Positions 32,969-41,586 of a DNA stretch of 64,000 nt are shown here, in pieces. Below the pieces are notes generated by a model. The model saw only the letters and a list, made by a program, of their open reading frames with translations, did no database searches and had not been told where the DNA came from. The stretch comes from Streptomyces sp. NBC_00572 (GTDB taxonomy: Bacteria > Actinomycetota > Actinomycetes > Streptomycetales > Streptomycetaceae): contig NZ_JAPENX010000001.1 of assembly GCF_026341815.1 (NCBI RefSeq), positions 5,332,001 through 5,396,000 of the forward strand, written 5' to 3'. The translations under genes were made by a program, and so were the position numbers. Position 1 is the first letter of the stretch. Each line of letters opens with the position of its first letter.

Positions 32969-34075
32969 CTACAGCCAGTCGCGCTTCTTGAAGATGACGT
33001 ACAGGCTGACGCAGACGACCGCCATCAGCAGGATTGCGAAGGGGTAGCCGCCCGCCCACTTCAGTTCCGGCATGACCTCGAAGTTCATGCCGTAGATGGT
33101 TCCCACGAGTGTGGGTGCGAAGAGGATGGCCGCCCAGGCCGAGATCTTCTTGATCTCCTCGTTCTGTTCGAAGCCCGCCTCCGCCAACGCCCGCATTTCT
33201 GCGTTCTGTTGTTGGGTGACCAGGGTCGCGTTGACCGTGAGGATGTCCGTGAGTGCCTGGCGGAAGCCGTCGACGCGCTCGCTGGTGTGGGTCACGTGGT
33301 CCGCGACGTCGCGGAGGTAGCGTTGGAGTTCCTCGTCCGTGCCGTATTTGGCGAAGCCGGCCATCAGGCCGTGGAGCATGCCCACCAGGGGGCGGGTGGC
33401 GCGTTGGAACTCGACCATTTCCCGGGAGAGTTCGTAGATGCGGCGGGAGACCGCCGGGTCGCCGCCGAAGACCTCCGTCTCGATCTCGTCGATGTCGTTC
33501 TGGACGCCCGCCACCACCGGGGCGTAGCCGTCGACCACCGCGTCCAGGATCGCGTAGAGGACCGCTTCCGGGCCCAGGGCGAGCAGTTCCGGGTCCTTCT
33601 CCATGCGGCGGCGGACCGTGGAGAGGTCCGGGGCGACGCCGTGGCGGACCGTGATCAGGAAGTCCGGGCCCACGAAGACGTGGAGTTCGCCGAAGTCGAC
33701 CTCCTCCTGGGCGTCCAGGTAGCGGGCCGCCCGGAGGACCACGAAGAGGGTGTCGCCGTACCTTTCCAGCTTGGGGCGCTGATGGGCCTCCATCGCGTCC
33801 TCCACCGCCAGTTCGTGGAGGTCGAACTCGGCGGCCAGGGAGTGGAGTTCCTCCTCGGTCGGGCGCTGGAGGCCGATCCACGCCATGCCGTCCGGGTGCT
33901 CGCGCAACTGCCGGAAGGTCTCCGCGAGGGTGGCGGGGGAGGAGACGCGCCGGCCGTCGCGGTAGAGGCTCGCCTGGACGGCGCTCGGCCGCTCCGCCGG
34001 CGGTTCCGGGGAGGTGGTAGCGGGCGGCTCCGCCTGGGGGCGGCGCCACGCCGCGCGCGGGCGGCGGTCGGACAT
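32969..34075 (-). CDS. corA: magnesium/cobalt transporter CorA
   Basis: The 368-residue channel has a long cytoplasmic N-terminal domain with AVEDAMEAHQRPKLERYGDT, the willow-helix region, and two C-terminal membrane helices around the selectivity motif YGMNFEVMPEL. It ends in the basic tail FKKRDWL. It mediates Mg2+ (and Co2+/Ni2+) influx as a pentamer. ATG 34075 has AGGAGG nine bases before it. The N-terminal 35 residues are proline- and arginine-rich and probably disordered. Its extreme 3-prime end borders gene debris, and a corA tail also occurs at 7745. Confidence 0.95.
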   Translation of the reverse strand: MSDRRPRAAWRRPQAEPPATTSPEPPAERPSAVQASLYRDGRRVSSPATLAETFRQLREHPDGMAWIGLQRPTEEELHSLAAEFDLHELAVEDAMEAHQRPKLERYGDTLFVVLRAARYLDAQEEVDFGELHVFVGPDFLITVRHGVAPDLSTVRRRMEKDPELLALGPEAVLYAILDAVVDGYAPVVAGVQNDIDEIETEVFGGDPAVSRRIYELSREMVEFQRATRPLVGMLHGLMAGFAKYGTDEELQRYLRDVADHVTHTSERVDGFRQALTDILTVNATLVTQQQNAEMRALAEAGFEQNEEIKKISAWAAILFAPTLVGTIYGMNFEVMPELKWAGGYPFAILLMAVVCVSLYVIFKKRDWL

Positions 34076-34221
34076 CTCGTACACCTCCTGGGTCTCCGGG
34101 AAGGATATATGGGGTGAATGGTCGCAGCGCGGTCTCATTCGTCGCGTCTCGCTGTCCGCCTGGCCTCTTCCTGGCCGCTTGCGGACCGTATCTGTCCGCA
34201 AGTCCTAGTAGCGTGCCTGAC

Positions 34222-35340
34222 ATGGCCCTCAAGACGACCCACGCCGTGCTCGGTCCCCGCGCCCTGAACCGTGCCACCCTCGACCGCCAGCTGCTCCTGC
34301 GGCTCTCCCCGATGGGCGTCGCCGAGGCCGTCGACCACCTCGTCGGCCTGCAGGCGCAGAACACCAAGCCCCCGTACTACGCCCTCGCCGCCCGCCTCGA
34401 CGGCTTCCGTCCCGAGGACCTGTCCTCCCTCATGGAGTCCCGCCGGGTCGCGCGGATCGTCTCCATGCGGTCGACCGTGCACACCCACACCGCCCGTGAC
34501 GCCGACGCCCTGCGCCGCCTCGTCCAGGCCGGGGCCGTCGACCGGGAGCTCAAGATGTTCCGCAAGGGGCTCGAAGGGGTCGACCTCGACCGGCTCACCG
34601 CGCTGGCGACCGAGTACGTCGAGGAGCAGCCCCGCACTCCGAAGGAGATGCGCGAGCGCCTCTCGCGCGAGTGGCCCGACGCCGACCCCCAATCGCTCGG
34701 CATCGCGGCCCGCTGCCTGCTCGTGATGGTGCAGGTCACCCCGCGCGGCCTCTGGGGCCGCAGCGGTCAGGTCGCGCTCACCACCACCGACGTCTGGTTC
34801 CCCGGCCAGGAGCGGGAGGCCGCCGACCTCGACGAGACCGTGCTCCGCTACCTCGGCGCCTTCGGGCCCGCGTCCGTCAAGGACATGCAGACCTGGTGCG
34901 GCCTCACCAAGCTCCGCCCCGCCTTCGAACGGCTGCGGCCCCGGCTCCTCGTCTTCCAGGACGAGCACGGCACCGAACTCTTCGACCTGCCCGACGCGCC
35001 CCGCCCGGACGAGGACACCCCGGTCCCGCCCCGCTTCCTGCCGGAGTTCGACAACCTCCTGCTGTCGCACGCCGACCGCAGCCGCGTCGTGCCCGCCGAA
35101 CACCGGGGCCGCACCTGGACCGGCAACCAGGCCCACCGCGTCTTCCTCCTCGACGGCTTCCTCGCCGGGATCTGGAACCTCGACGAGGCGAAGGACCGCA
35201 CGACGCTCACCATCGAACCCTTCGCCCACGTGACGCGCGCCCAGCGCGCCGCGCTCACCGCCGAGGCCGAACGGACCCTCCGGCTCATGACGCCTTCCGG
35301 CACCGCGTACGACATCGTGCTCAGCTGCCCGAGCTCCTGA
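34222..35340 (+). CDS. winged-helix DNA-binding domain protein (HTH_42 family)
   Basis: The 372-residue protein matches the HTH_42 winged-helix family, which includes bacterial DNA-interstrand-crosslink glycosylases such as AlkX/YcaQ relatives: LNRATLDRQLLLRLSP, HLVGLQAQNTKPPYYALAAR, SMRSTVHTHTARDA, LRYLGAFGPASVKDMQTWCG, PRFLPEFDNLLLSHADRSR and FLLDGFLAGIW. In YcaQ the QxQ (here LQAQN) is linked to activity. It could remove alkylated bases or crosslinks. ATG 34222 is used. It is divergent from corA by 146 bases. Confidence 0.85.
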   Translation: MALKTTHAVLGPRALNRATLDRQLLLRLSPMGVAEAVDHLVGLQAQNTKPPYYALAARLDGFRPEDLSSLMESRRVARIVSMRSTVHTHTARDADALRRLVQAGAVDRELKMFRKGLEGVDLDRLTALATEYVEEQPRTPKEMRERLSREWPDADPQSLGIAARCLLVMVQVTPRGLWGRSGQVALTTTDVWFPGQEREAADLDETVLRYLGAFGPASVKDMQTWCGLTKLRPAFERLRPRLLVFQDEHGTELFDLPDAPRPDEDTPVPPRFLPEFDNLLLSHADRSRVVPAEHRGRTWTGNQAHRVFLLDGFLAGIWNLDEAKDRTTLTIEPFAHVTRAQRAALTAEAERTLRLMTPSGTAYDIVLSCPSS

Positions 35341-35742
35341 GCTTCGTCACCGACCGCTTCGCCGAGGAAGGCCATCCGGTCGAAGCGTTCCCGGCCGCCC
35401 AGGACTTCGTCCGGGAATTCGGCGGGCTGCGGCTGGTGATTCCGGGAACGCCGCCGGACGCCGTCGGATTCACCCCGCACTGGATCTACGAGGAGAGCGG
35501 CGAGGACGTCGCCGAACTCGCCCAGAACGTCGGGAAGAAGCTTTTCCCCGTCGGGTACGAGACGTTCGACGGGGCCATGGTCCTCATCGATGAACCGGCC
35601 GCTTCTTCCTCATGCATCACACGGTGCCTATTTCCTGGGAGCGAACACGGACGAGGCCGTCAGCTGTCTGCTGCGCGGCCCCCAGCAGGAAGCACGGGAC
35701 TACTTCGTCACCCCGGGAGGGGCGCCGATGACGACGCCATGA
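35322..35742 (+). pseudogene. SUKH-like immunity protein remnant with two frameshifts
   Basis: Three successive frames rebuild a SUKH-3-like protein: ELLSFVTDRFAEEGHPVEAF with DFVREFGGLRLVIPGTPPD and VGKKLFPVGYETFDG, then GRFFLMHHT (about 35600-35625), then GAYFLGANTDEAVSCLLRG and ARDYFV to a TGA at 35740-35742. Frame breaks lie near 35597 and 35620, and no start codon precedes the first block, whose front overlaps the winged-helix gene. SUKH proteins neutralise contact-dependent or polymorphic nuclease toxins. No toxin gene is nearby, so this is a dead orphan. Confidence 0.65.
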
Positions 35743-35865
35743 TCGCCGTCCTCGGGACGGCGGGCCCGGGGCCCTGGCCCCTCTGCCCACGGAGCCCGTT
35801 TCGAGGTCGCACCGGCACGGAAGGCGCCCGGCTCCACGGGGAGACCGAACCCAGCGCCGGTCCCG

Positions 35866-36681
35866 CTACGGCAGTGCCCCCGCACGCCTGGCCGCCACGA
35901 CCGCCTCCAGCCGGGTGTGGGCGCCCAGTTTGCGCATCGCCGAGCGGAGGTAGCCCTTCACCGTCTCCGGGCGCAGCCCGAGCCGTTCGGCCGCCGTCGC
36001 GTTCGTCGCGCCCGAGGCGACCGCCGCGAGGACGTCCGTCTCGCGCGGGGTCAGGGAGACGCCGGGGGCGACGGGGCCCGTGCCGGAGGCCGATTCGAGG
36101 CGGCCGCAGACGGCGAGGAGTCGCTCCCGGAGGGCCGGGTCGACGACCTTCGGGGCCAGTTCGCGCAGCTCCCCGTACGCCTGGCGCACCTCCTCCCAGG
36201 ACGGCCCGGGAGGCGCGGGCGCGAGCAGTTGCCGTACCTCGTCGCGTACCGCGAGGGCCTGCTCCACGTCGCGGGCCGCCGCCATCGCCGCGTCGAAGAC
36301 GCGCTCGCCGATCGGGAGGGACTCGCGCAGCGCCCCGTACAGCAGACCGCGCACCTTGCGGCGTACGACGACGGGGACCGCGATCACCGCGCGCAGGCCC
36401 TCCGCCGAGACGGGCACGTCGTACTCGTGGGTGATGTGCCGCGACGCCGGGTAGTCCGTGACCGCGCACGGCCGCGACAGCGCCAGGCACTTCCCGCCGA
36501 GCCCGGAGCCGGCCGAGATCGCCAGGCCGCTCAGCGCCGGCGTCACGGCCCCGCTCAGCTCGGCGATCCGCAGCGTGCGGCCCTCCTGGAGCAGCCCGCC
36601 GAAGACGACGGGCAGCCCGCTGGCGCGCCTGAAGCGCACCAGCGCCGTCCGCAACTCCACCGCTTCCGTCTTCTCGGGCAC
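35866..36681 (-). CDS. GAF-domain LuxR-type transcriptional regulator
   Basis: The 271-residue protein has an N-terminal GAF-like sensor (ISAGSGLGGKCLALSRP, TDYPASRHITHEYDVPVSAE, VIAVPVVVRRKVRGLLYGAL) and a C-terminal LuxR helix-turn-helix (LTPRETDVLAAVASGATNAT, LRPETVKGYLRSAMRKLGAH). GTG 36681 follows AAGGAG. It is divergent from two acyl-CoA ligase genes (91 bases between starts) and is their likely regulator, perhaps responding to an aromatic acid or acyl-CoA bound by the GAF domain. Confidence 0.9.
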   Translation of the reverse strand: MPEKTEAVELRTALVRFRRASGLPVVFGGLLQEGRTLRIAELSGAVTPALSGLAISAGSGLGGKCLALSRPCAVTDYPASRHITHEYDVPVSAEGLRAVIAVPVVVRRKVRGLLYGALRESLPIGERVFDAAMAAARDVEQALAVRDEVRQLLAPAPPGPSWEEVRQAYGELRELAPKVVDPALRERLLAVCGRLESASGTGPVAPGVSLTPRETDVLAAVASGATNATAAERLGLRPETVKGYLRSAMRKLGAHTRLEAVVAARRAGALP

Positions 36682-36772
36682 GGAACCACTCCTTCACCCC
36701 CGAACGGGGGTAGTGAGACCTGGGTCACTGATTACACGATGTCGGGGACGGGTCCCGCAACGAGGAGGACGC

Positions 36773-38458
36773 ATGACGGCGACGAGCGCGACCAGCGCGA
36801 CGGAGAGGTTCCGGGCCGCCCGGGACTTCCTGCTCCAGCATCGCGAGGACTACGAGACGGCCTACGAGGGCTTCGCATGGCCCCGGTCGGACCGGTTCAA
36901 CTGGGCGCTCGAATGGTTCGACGTCATCGCCGAGGGGAACGAGCGGACCGCGCTCCACCTCGTCGAGGAGGACGGCACCGAGACCAAGGTGTCCTTCGCC
37001 GAGATGTCCGCCCGCTCGAACCGGGTCGCGAACTGGCTGCGCGCCCAGGGCGTGCGCGCCGGCGACCGGATCATCGTCATGCTGGGCAACCAGGTCGAGC
37101 TGTGGGAGACCGTGCTCGCCGCCATGAAACTGCGCGCCGTCGTCATCCCCGCCACCCCCCTCCTCGGCCCCGCCGATCTGCGCGACCGGGTCGAGCGGGG
37201 CCACGCACGCCATGTCGTCGTGCGCGCCGAGGACACCGCCAAGTTCGACGACGTCCCCGGGACGTACACCCGGATCTCGGTCGGCGGCGACGGGGTGAGC
37301 TGGCTGGGGTACGAGCACGCCTCCCGCGAGTCCGAGGTGTTCGAGCCCGACGGCGCCACCCTCGCCGACGACACCCTGATGCTGTACTTCACCTCCGGTA
37401 CGACCGCCCGGCCCAAGCTGGTCGAGCAGACCCACACCTCCTACCCGGTGGGCCATCTGTCGACGATGTACTGGATCGGCCTCAAGCCCGGCGACGTGCA
37501 CCTCAACATCTCCTCGCCGGGCTGGGCCAAGCACGCCTGGTCCAACCTCTTCGCCCCGTGGAACGCCGAGGCGACCGTCTTCATCCACAACTACACGCGC
37601 TTCGACCCGGCCCGGCTGATGAGCGAGATGGAGCGCAACGGCGTCACCAGCTTCTGCGCCCCGCCGACCGTGTGGCGCATGCTGATCCAGGCCGACCTCA
37701 GCCAGCTGAAGACCCCGCCGCGCGAGGTCGTCGCCGCCGGTGAACCGCTCAATCCCGAGGTCATCGAGTCGGTACGGCGCGCCTGGGGCGTCACCATCCG
37801 GGACGGCTTCGGCCAGACCGAGACGGCCGTCCAGGTCTCCAACAGCCCGGGTCAGCGGCTCAAGGAGGGCTCCATGGGGCGCCCGAGCCCCGGCTTCCGC
37901 GTCACCCTCGTCGACCCGGTGAGCGGTACGCCGGACGTGGCGGAGGGCGAGATCTGTCTCGACCTTTCCGTCAACCCGGTGGGCCTGATGACCGGCTACC
38001 ACGGCGATCCGGAGCGTACGGCGGAGGCGATGGCCGGCGGCTACTACCGGACCGGTGACATCGGTTCCAGAGATGCCGAGGGGTACATCACCTACATCGG
38101 GCGCGCCGACGACGTCTTCAAGGCCTCCGACTACAAGATCAGCCCCTTCGAGCTGGAGAGCGCCCTCCTGGAGCACGAGGCCGTCGCCGAGGCGGCCGTC
38201 GTCCCCGCCCCCGACCCGCTGCGGCTCGCCGTCCCCAAGGCGTACGTCGTCCTCGCGGCCGGCTGGGAGCCCGACGCGGAGACCGCGAAGGCCCTCTTCG
38301 CCCACTCGCGCGCGGTCCTCGCCCCGTACAAGCGCATCCGGCGCATCGAGTTCGCCGAGCTGCCCAAGACCGTGTCCGGCAAGATCCGGCGGGTGGAACT
38401 GCGCCGCCTGACCGCCGAGGGCGGCGGCAGGGAATTCATGGAAGGGGACCTCGCATGA
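36773..38458 (+). CDS. AMP-dependent acyl-CoA synthetase (acetyl-CoA-synthetase-like)
   Basis: This 561-residue ANL ligase has YFTSGTTARPKLVEQTH, FGQTETAVQVSNSPG, YYRTGDIGSRDAEGY, DYKISPFELESALLEH and LPKTVSGKIRRVEL. Those features and its N-terminal FNWALEWFD segment resemble the medium-chain (MACS) or benzoate-like branch of acetyl-CoA synthetases. ATG 36773 follows GAGGAGG. Its stop overlaps the next ligase start (ATGA), so both are translated together. Confidence 0.9.
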   Translation: MTATSATSATERFRAARDFLLQHREDYETAYEGFAWPRSDRFNWALEWFDVIAEGNERTALHLVEEDGTETKVSFAEMSARSNRVANWLRAQGVRAGDRIIVMLGNQVELWETVLAAMKLRAVVIPATPLLGPADLRDRVERGHARHVVVRAEDTAKFDDVPGTYTRISVGGDGVSWLGYEHASRESEVFEPDGATLADDTLMLYFTSGTTARPKLVEQTHTSYPVGHLSTMYWIGLKPGDVHLNISSPGWAKHAWSNLFAPWNAEATVFIHNYTRFDPARLMSEMERNGVTSFCAPPTVWRMLIQADLSQLKTPPREVVAAGEPLNPEVIESVRRAWGVTIRDGFGQTETAVQVSNSPGQRLKEGSMGRPSPGFRVTLVDPVSGTPDVAEGEICLDLSVNPVGLMTGYHGDPERTAEAMAGGYYRTGDIGSRDAEGYITYIGRADDVFKASDYKISPFELESALLEHEAVAEAAVVPAPDPLRLAVPKAYVVLAAGWEPDAETAKALFAHSRAVLAPYKRIRRIEFAELPKTVSGKIRRVELRRLTAEGGGREFMEGDLA

Positions 38459-40071
38459 CCACGTCCGGCACCGTCGCGCCCACCGAACTCTCCTACGCCC
38501 ACGGGGTGTCGGAGACGCCACTCCTCGGCGACACCATAGGCGCCAACCTGGACCGGGCCGTCGCCGCCTGGCCCGACCGCGAGGCGCTCGTCGATGTGCC
38601 CACTGGACGCCGCTGGACGTACGCCCGATTCGGCGCGGACGTCGACCGGTTGGCCGGGGCACTGCTCGGCAGCGGGGTCCGCAAGGGCGACCGGGTCGGC
38701 ATCTGGGCGGTCAACTGCGCCGAGTGGGTCCTCGTGCAGTACGCCACCGCCCGCATCGGCGCCGTCATGGTCAACATCAATCCCGCCTACCGCGCCCACG
38801 AGTTGGCGTACGTCCTCAACCAGGCCGGGATCACCCTGCTCTTCGCCTCACTCGCGCACAAGACGAGCGACTACCGGGCGATGGTCGATCAAGTACGGGG
38901 AGAATGCCCGGAGTTGCGGGAGGCCGTCTACTTCGGTGATCCGGGCTGGGACGCGTTCCTCGCCCGTACGGCCGGCGAGCTGCGCCCCGAACCGCTCTCC
39001 TGCGACGAGCCCGTCAACATCCAGTACACCTCGGGGACGACGGGCTTCCCCAAGGGGGCCACGCTCTCCCATCACAACATCCTCAACAACGGTTATTTCG
39101 TCGGCGAGATGATCGCGTACTCCGAGCAGGACCGGATCTGCATCCCGGTGCCCTTCTATCACTGCTTCGGCATGGTCATGGGGAATCTGGCCGCCACCTC
39201 GCACGGCGCCTGCATGGTGATCCCCGCCGCCTCCTTCGACCCGGCTGCCACGCTCCGGGCGGTGCAGGAGGAGCGCTGCACCTCGCTGTACGGGGTGCCG
39301 ACGATGTTCATCGCCGAGCTGAACCTCCCGGACTTCGCCACGTACGACCTGTCGAGCCTGCGCACCGGCATCATGGCCGGCTCGCCGTGCCCGGTGGAGG
39401 TGATGAAGCGGGTCGTCGCCGAGATGAACATGGCTGAGGTGTCGATCTGTTACGGCATGACCGAGACCTCACCGGTCTCCACCCAGACCCGCCGGGACGA
39501 CGATCTGGAGCGCCGCACGGGCACGGTCGGCCGGGTCATGCCGCACGTCGAGGTGAAGGTCGTCGACCCGGCGAACGGCCTCACCGTCGAACGCGGCACG
39601 GCGGGGGAGCTCTGCACTCGCGGCTACAGCGTGATGCTCGGTTACTGGGACGAGCCGGAGAAGACCGCCGAGGCGATCGACACGGGCCGCTGGATGCACA
39701 CCGGCGACCTGGCGGTGATGCGGGACGACGGCTACGTCCAGATCGTCGGCCGCATCAAGGACATGATCATCCGGGGCGGCGAGAACGTGTACCCGCGCGA
39801 GATCGAGGAGTTCCTCTACGGATACGAGAAGATCGCCGACGTCCAGGTCGTGGGCGTGCCCGACGAACGCTACGGCGAGGAGATCCTGGCCTGCGTCATC
39901 CCCCGCGACCCGGCCGACCCGCCCACCCTGGAGGACATCACGACCTTCTGCCGCGACCGGCTCGCCCACTACAAGATCCCGCGCCGGGTGGAGATCCTCG
40001 CCGAGTTCCCGATGACGGTGAGCGGGAAGGTGCGGAAGGTGGAACTGCGGCAGCGGTACGGGGGCCAGTAG
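38455..40071 (+). CDS. acyl-CoA ligase, FadD-like
   Basis: The 538-residue second ligase has IQYTSGTTGFPKGATLSHHN, CYGMTETSPVSTQTR, MHTGDLAVMRDDGYVQIVGR, KDMIIRGGENVYPREIEEFL and FPMTVSGKVRKVELRQ. It resembles the short/medium-chain FadD-like enzymes that follow an acetyl-CoA-synthetase-like gene in many streptomycetes. It overlaps the preceding ligase by four bases. Having two different ligases in one coupled unit suggests activation of two acids or of one acid in two contexts. Confidence 0.9.
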   Translation: MTTSGTVAPTELSYAHGVSETPLLGDTIGANLDRAVAAWPDREALVDVPTGRRWTYARFGADVDRLAGALLGSGVRKGDRVGIWAVNCAEWVLVQYATARIGAVMVNINPAYRAHELAYVLNQAGITLLFASLAHKTSDYRAMVDQVRGECPELREAVYFGDPGWDAFLARTAGELRPEPLSCDEPVNIQYTSGTTGFPKGATLSHHNILNNGYFVGEMIAYSEQDRICIPVPFYHCFGMVMGNLAATSHGACMVIPAASFDPAATLRAVQEERCTSLYGVPTMFIAELNLPDFATYDLSSLRTGIMAGSPCPVEVMKRVVAEMNMAEVSICYGMTETSPVSTQTRRDDDLERRTGTVGRVMPHVEVKVVDPANGLTVERGTAGELCTRGYSVMLGYWDEPEKTAEAIDTGRWMHTGDLAVMRDDGYVQIVGRIKDMIIRGGENVYPREIEEFLYGYEKIADVQVVGVPDERYGEEILACVIPRDPADPPTLEDITTFCRDRLAHYKIPRRVEILAEFPMTVSGKVRKVELRQRYGGQ

Positions 40072-40098
40072 CCCGGGCCCGGGGGAGGGAGTGTCCCC

Positions 40099-40620
40099 CT
40101 ACGGGGCGCCCACCTCCCGGCGCATGCACACCCGGGGCCAGACCGAGAGGCCGTGGGCCGCCTCCGCGTGGCTGATGGCGCGCAGGCCCTCCGTGAGCGC
40201 CGGGTCGGAGTCGGTGAGCGGGCGGAAGCCGAGCCGTGTGTAGTACGGGGCGTTCCACGGCACCTCGGTGAACGTCGTCAGGGTCAGCGCCGTCAGGCCC
40301 TGCTCCCTGGCGGCCGCCGCCAGATGCTCGATCAGCGCCCGGCCGACGCCCCGGCGCGCGGCGTCCGGATGGACCGACACCTGCTCGATGTGGGCGGAAC
40401 CGTCGACCGTGTCGGTCAGCAGATACGCGACCGGGCGATCGTCGGCGTCCACCGCCACCCACGCCCGGCCCGCACAGCGGTAGGTCTCCAGGACGTCCAG
40501 GGGCAGCGGGTCGTCGTCGGCGATCGCCGCCATGCCGAGAGTGCGGAACGGCTCGCCCGCCGCCCGTTCGATGTCCTGGAGCAGCGGGAGTTCGGCCGGA
40601 GCGGCCGCTCTGATGCGCAT
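40099..40620 (-). CDS. GNAT-family N-acetyltransferase
   Basis: This 173-residue protein has the GNAT core: MRIRAAAPAELPLLQDIERA at the N-terminus, HIEQVSVHPDAARRGVGRAL containing the acetyl-CoA pyrophosphate loop, then ALTLTTFTEVPWNAPYYTRL GFRPL. It transfers an acetyl group to an unknown amine. It converges with the ligase operon, its stop 27 bases away, and lies 19 bases downstream of the membrane-protein gene's stop side, so it may have its own promoter. Confidence 0.88.
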   Translation of the reverse strand: MRIRAAAPAELPLLQDIERAAGEPFRTLGMAAIADDDPLPLDVLETYRCAGRAWVAVDADDRPVAYLLTDTVDGSAHIEQVSVHPDAARRGVGRALIEHLAAAAREQGLTALTLTTFTEVPWNAPYYTRLGFRPLTDSDPALTEGLRAISHAEAAHGLSVWPRVCMRREVGAP

Positions 40621-40639
40621 ACGACAGTATGGCGCGGCC

Positions 40640-41440
40640 TCACCCCGTGCCGTCGCCCGTCACGGGACCGCGCTCCTGCGGCGGCCGGTTCCGGTCCGCC
40701 TCTCCCGGCCGGTCCAGCAGCCCGCCGTCCCGCGAGAAGTGGGGCAGGAACAGGGCGAGCGCCGGATCGCCGTACAGCGCCACGTACAGCTGGACGAGCC
40801 ACCCGTCCGTCACCTCACGCCGATGTGCTGGCAGCGGGTAACGCTCCCGCAGTCCGGAGAGGAGACGCCGAGCCGCTCGGGTGGCGGGCGGCAGCCGCAG
40901 CAGCACCACCGCCAGGAGGACGGGCAGGGTGCCCGCCGCGAGCGCCCCGGCCAGACCCGGGCCGGACGCCCCCGTCGCGTACGCCCCTACCGCCACCGTG
41001 AGCGGTACGCAGCCGAGCAGCGTCCTGGCCGCCCACAGGCGCCTCGGCGGCCGCAGCAGCCCCGCCCCGCGCAGCTCGCGGCGCAGCGCGTCCACCGCCT
41101 TCCGTGCCTCGGGGCGCACCACGAGATCCCGCAACGCGAACGCCCGGTGGAGCGCCCCGTGCACCCCCAGCTGTACGGGGTCCCGGGTGCGGCCGGGGCC
41201 GCCATTGGCCCGAATCGTATGTTTGCGGCCCGCCGCCACCGCCCCGCGCTGGTGCAGCGCCACCAGCGCCACGGTGACGGCCGCCCGCCGCCCGCCCCGC
41301 AGCAGCGCCAGCGCCTGCGGCGGCGGTACGTCGTCCGGGCGCGGCCCTTCGCTTTCCCGGCTGCGGGTTCGCAACAGCACGGCGGCGAGCAGCAGTTGCC
41401 CGCAGGCCGCTCCGATGAACCACCACATCCCCGTCGGCAT
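40640..41440 (-). CDS. TIGR04222-domain membrane protein
   Basis: The 266-residue product has an N-terminal helix (MWWFIGAACGQLLLAAVLL), a region with DVPPPQALALLRGGRRAAVT, ALVALHQRGAV and GGLLRPP-type segments, two further membrane helices (LLGCVPLTVAVGAYAT, LPVLLAVVLLRL) and a cytoplasmic tail. This pattern is that of the actinobacterial TIGR04222 family, of unknown function. ATG 41440 is chosen; a GTG three codons upstream is possible. It ends 20 bases before the GNAT gene start and may be cotranscribed with it. Confidence 0.7.
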   Translation of the reverse strand: MPTGMWWFIGAACGQLLLAAVLLRTRSRESEGPRPDDVPPPQALALLRGGRRAAVTVALVALHQRGAVAAGRKHTIRANGGPGRTRDPVQLGVHGALHRAFALRDLVVRPEARKAVDALRRELRGAGLLRPPRRLWAARTLLGCVPLTVAVGAYATGASGPGLAGALAAGTLPVLLAVVLLRLPPATRAARRLLSGLRERYPLPAHRREVTDGWLVQLYVALYGDPALALFLPHFSRDGGLLDRPGEADRNRPPQERGPVTGDGTG

Positions 41441-41586
41441 GACGCCCACCCCCCGAGGGTGTTGTGCCCGGGAGAGCGTGATCGTCACGCGTGAATGGCC
41501 GGTTTCGGATGCCGAGGTGTTGTGAGCGATACGCCTCCGGGGCCGGCCGGGCTCCCGACGTGCCTCCGACGTGCCTCCGTGGTGCC

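Noticed and set aside
7745..33017. The two corA tails as direct att-type repeats bounding an integrative element
   Set aside because: They agree at 39 of 49 bases and mismatches are spread, as for diverged paralogues; att repeats should be identical over a core.
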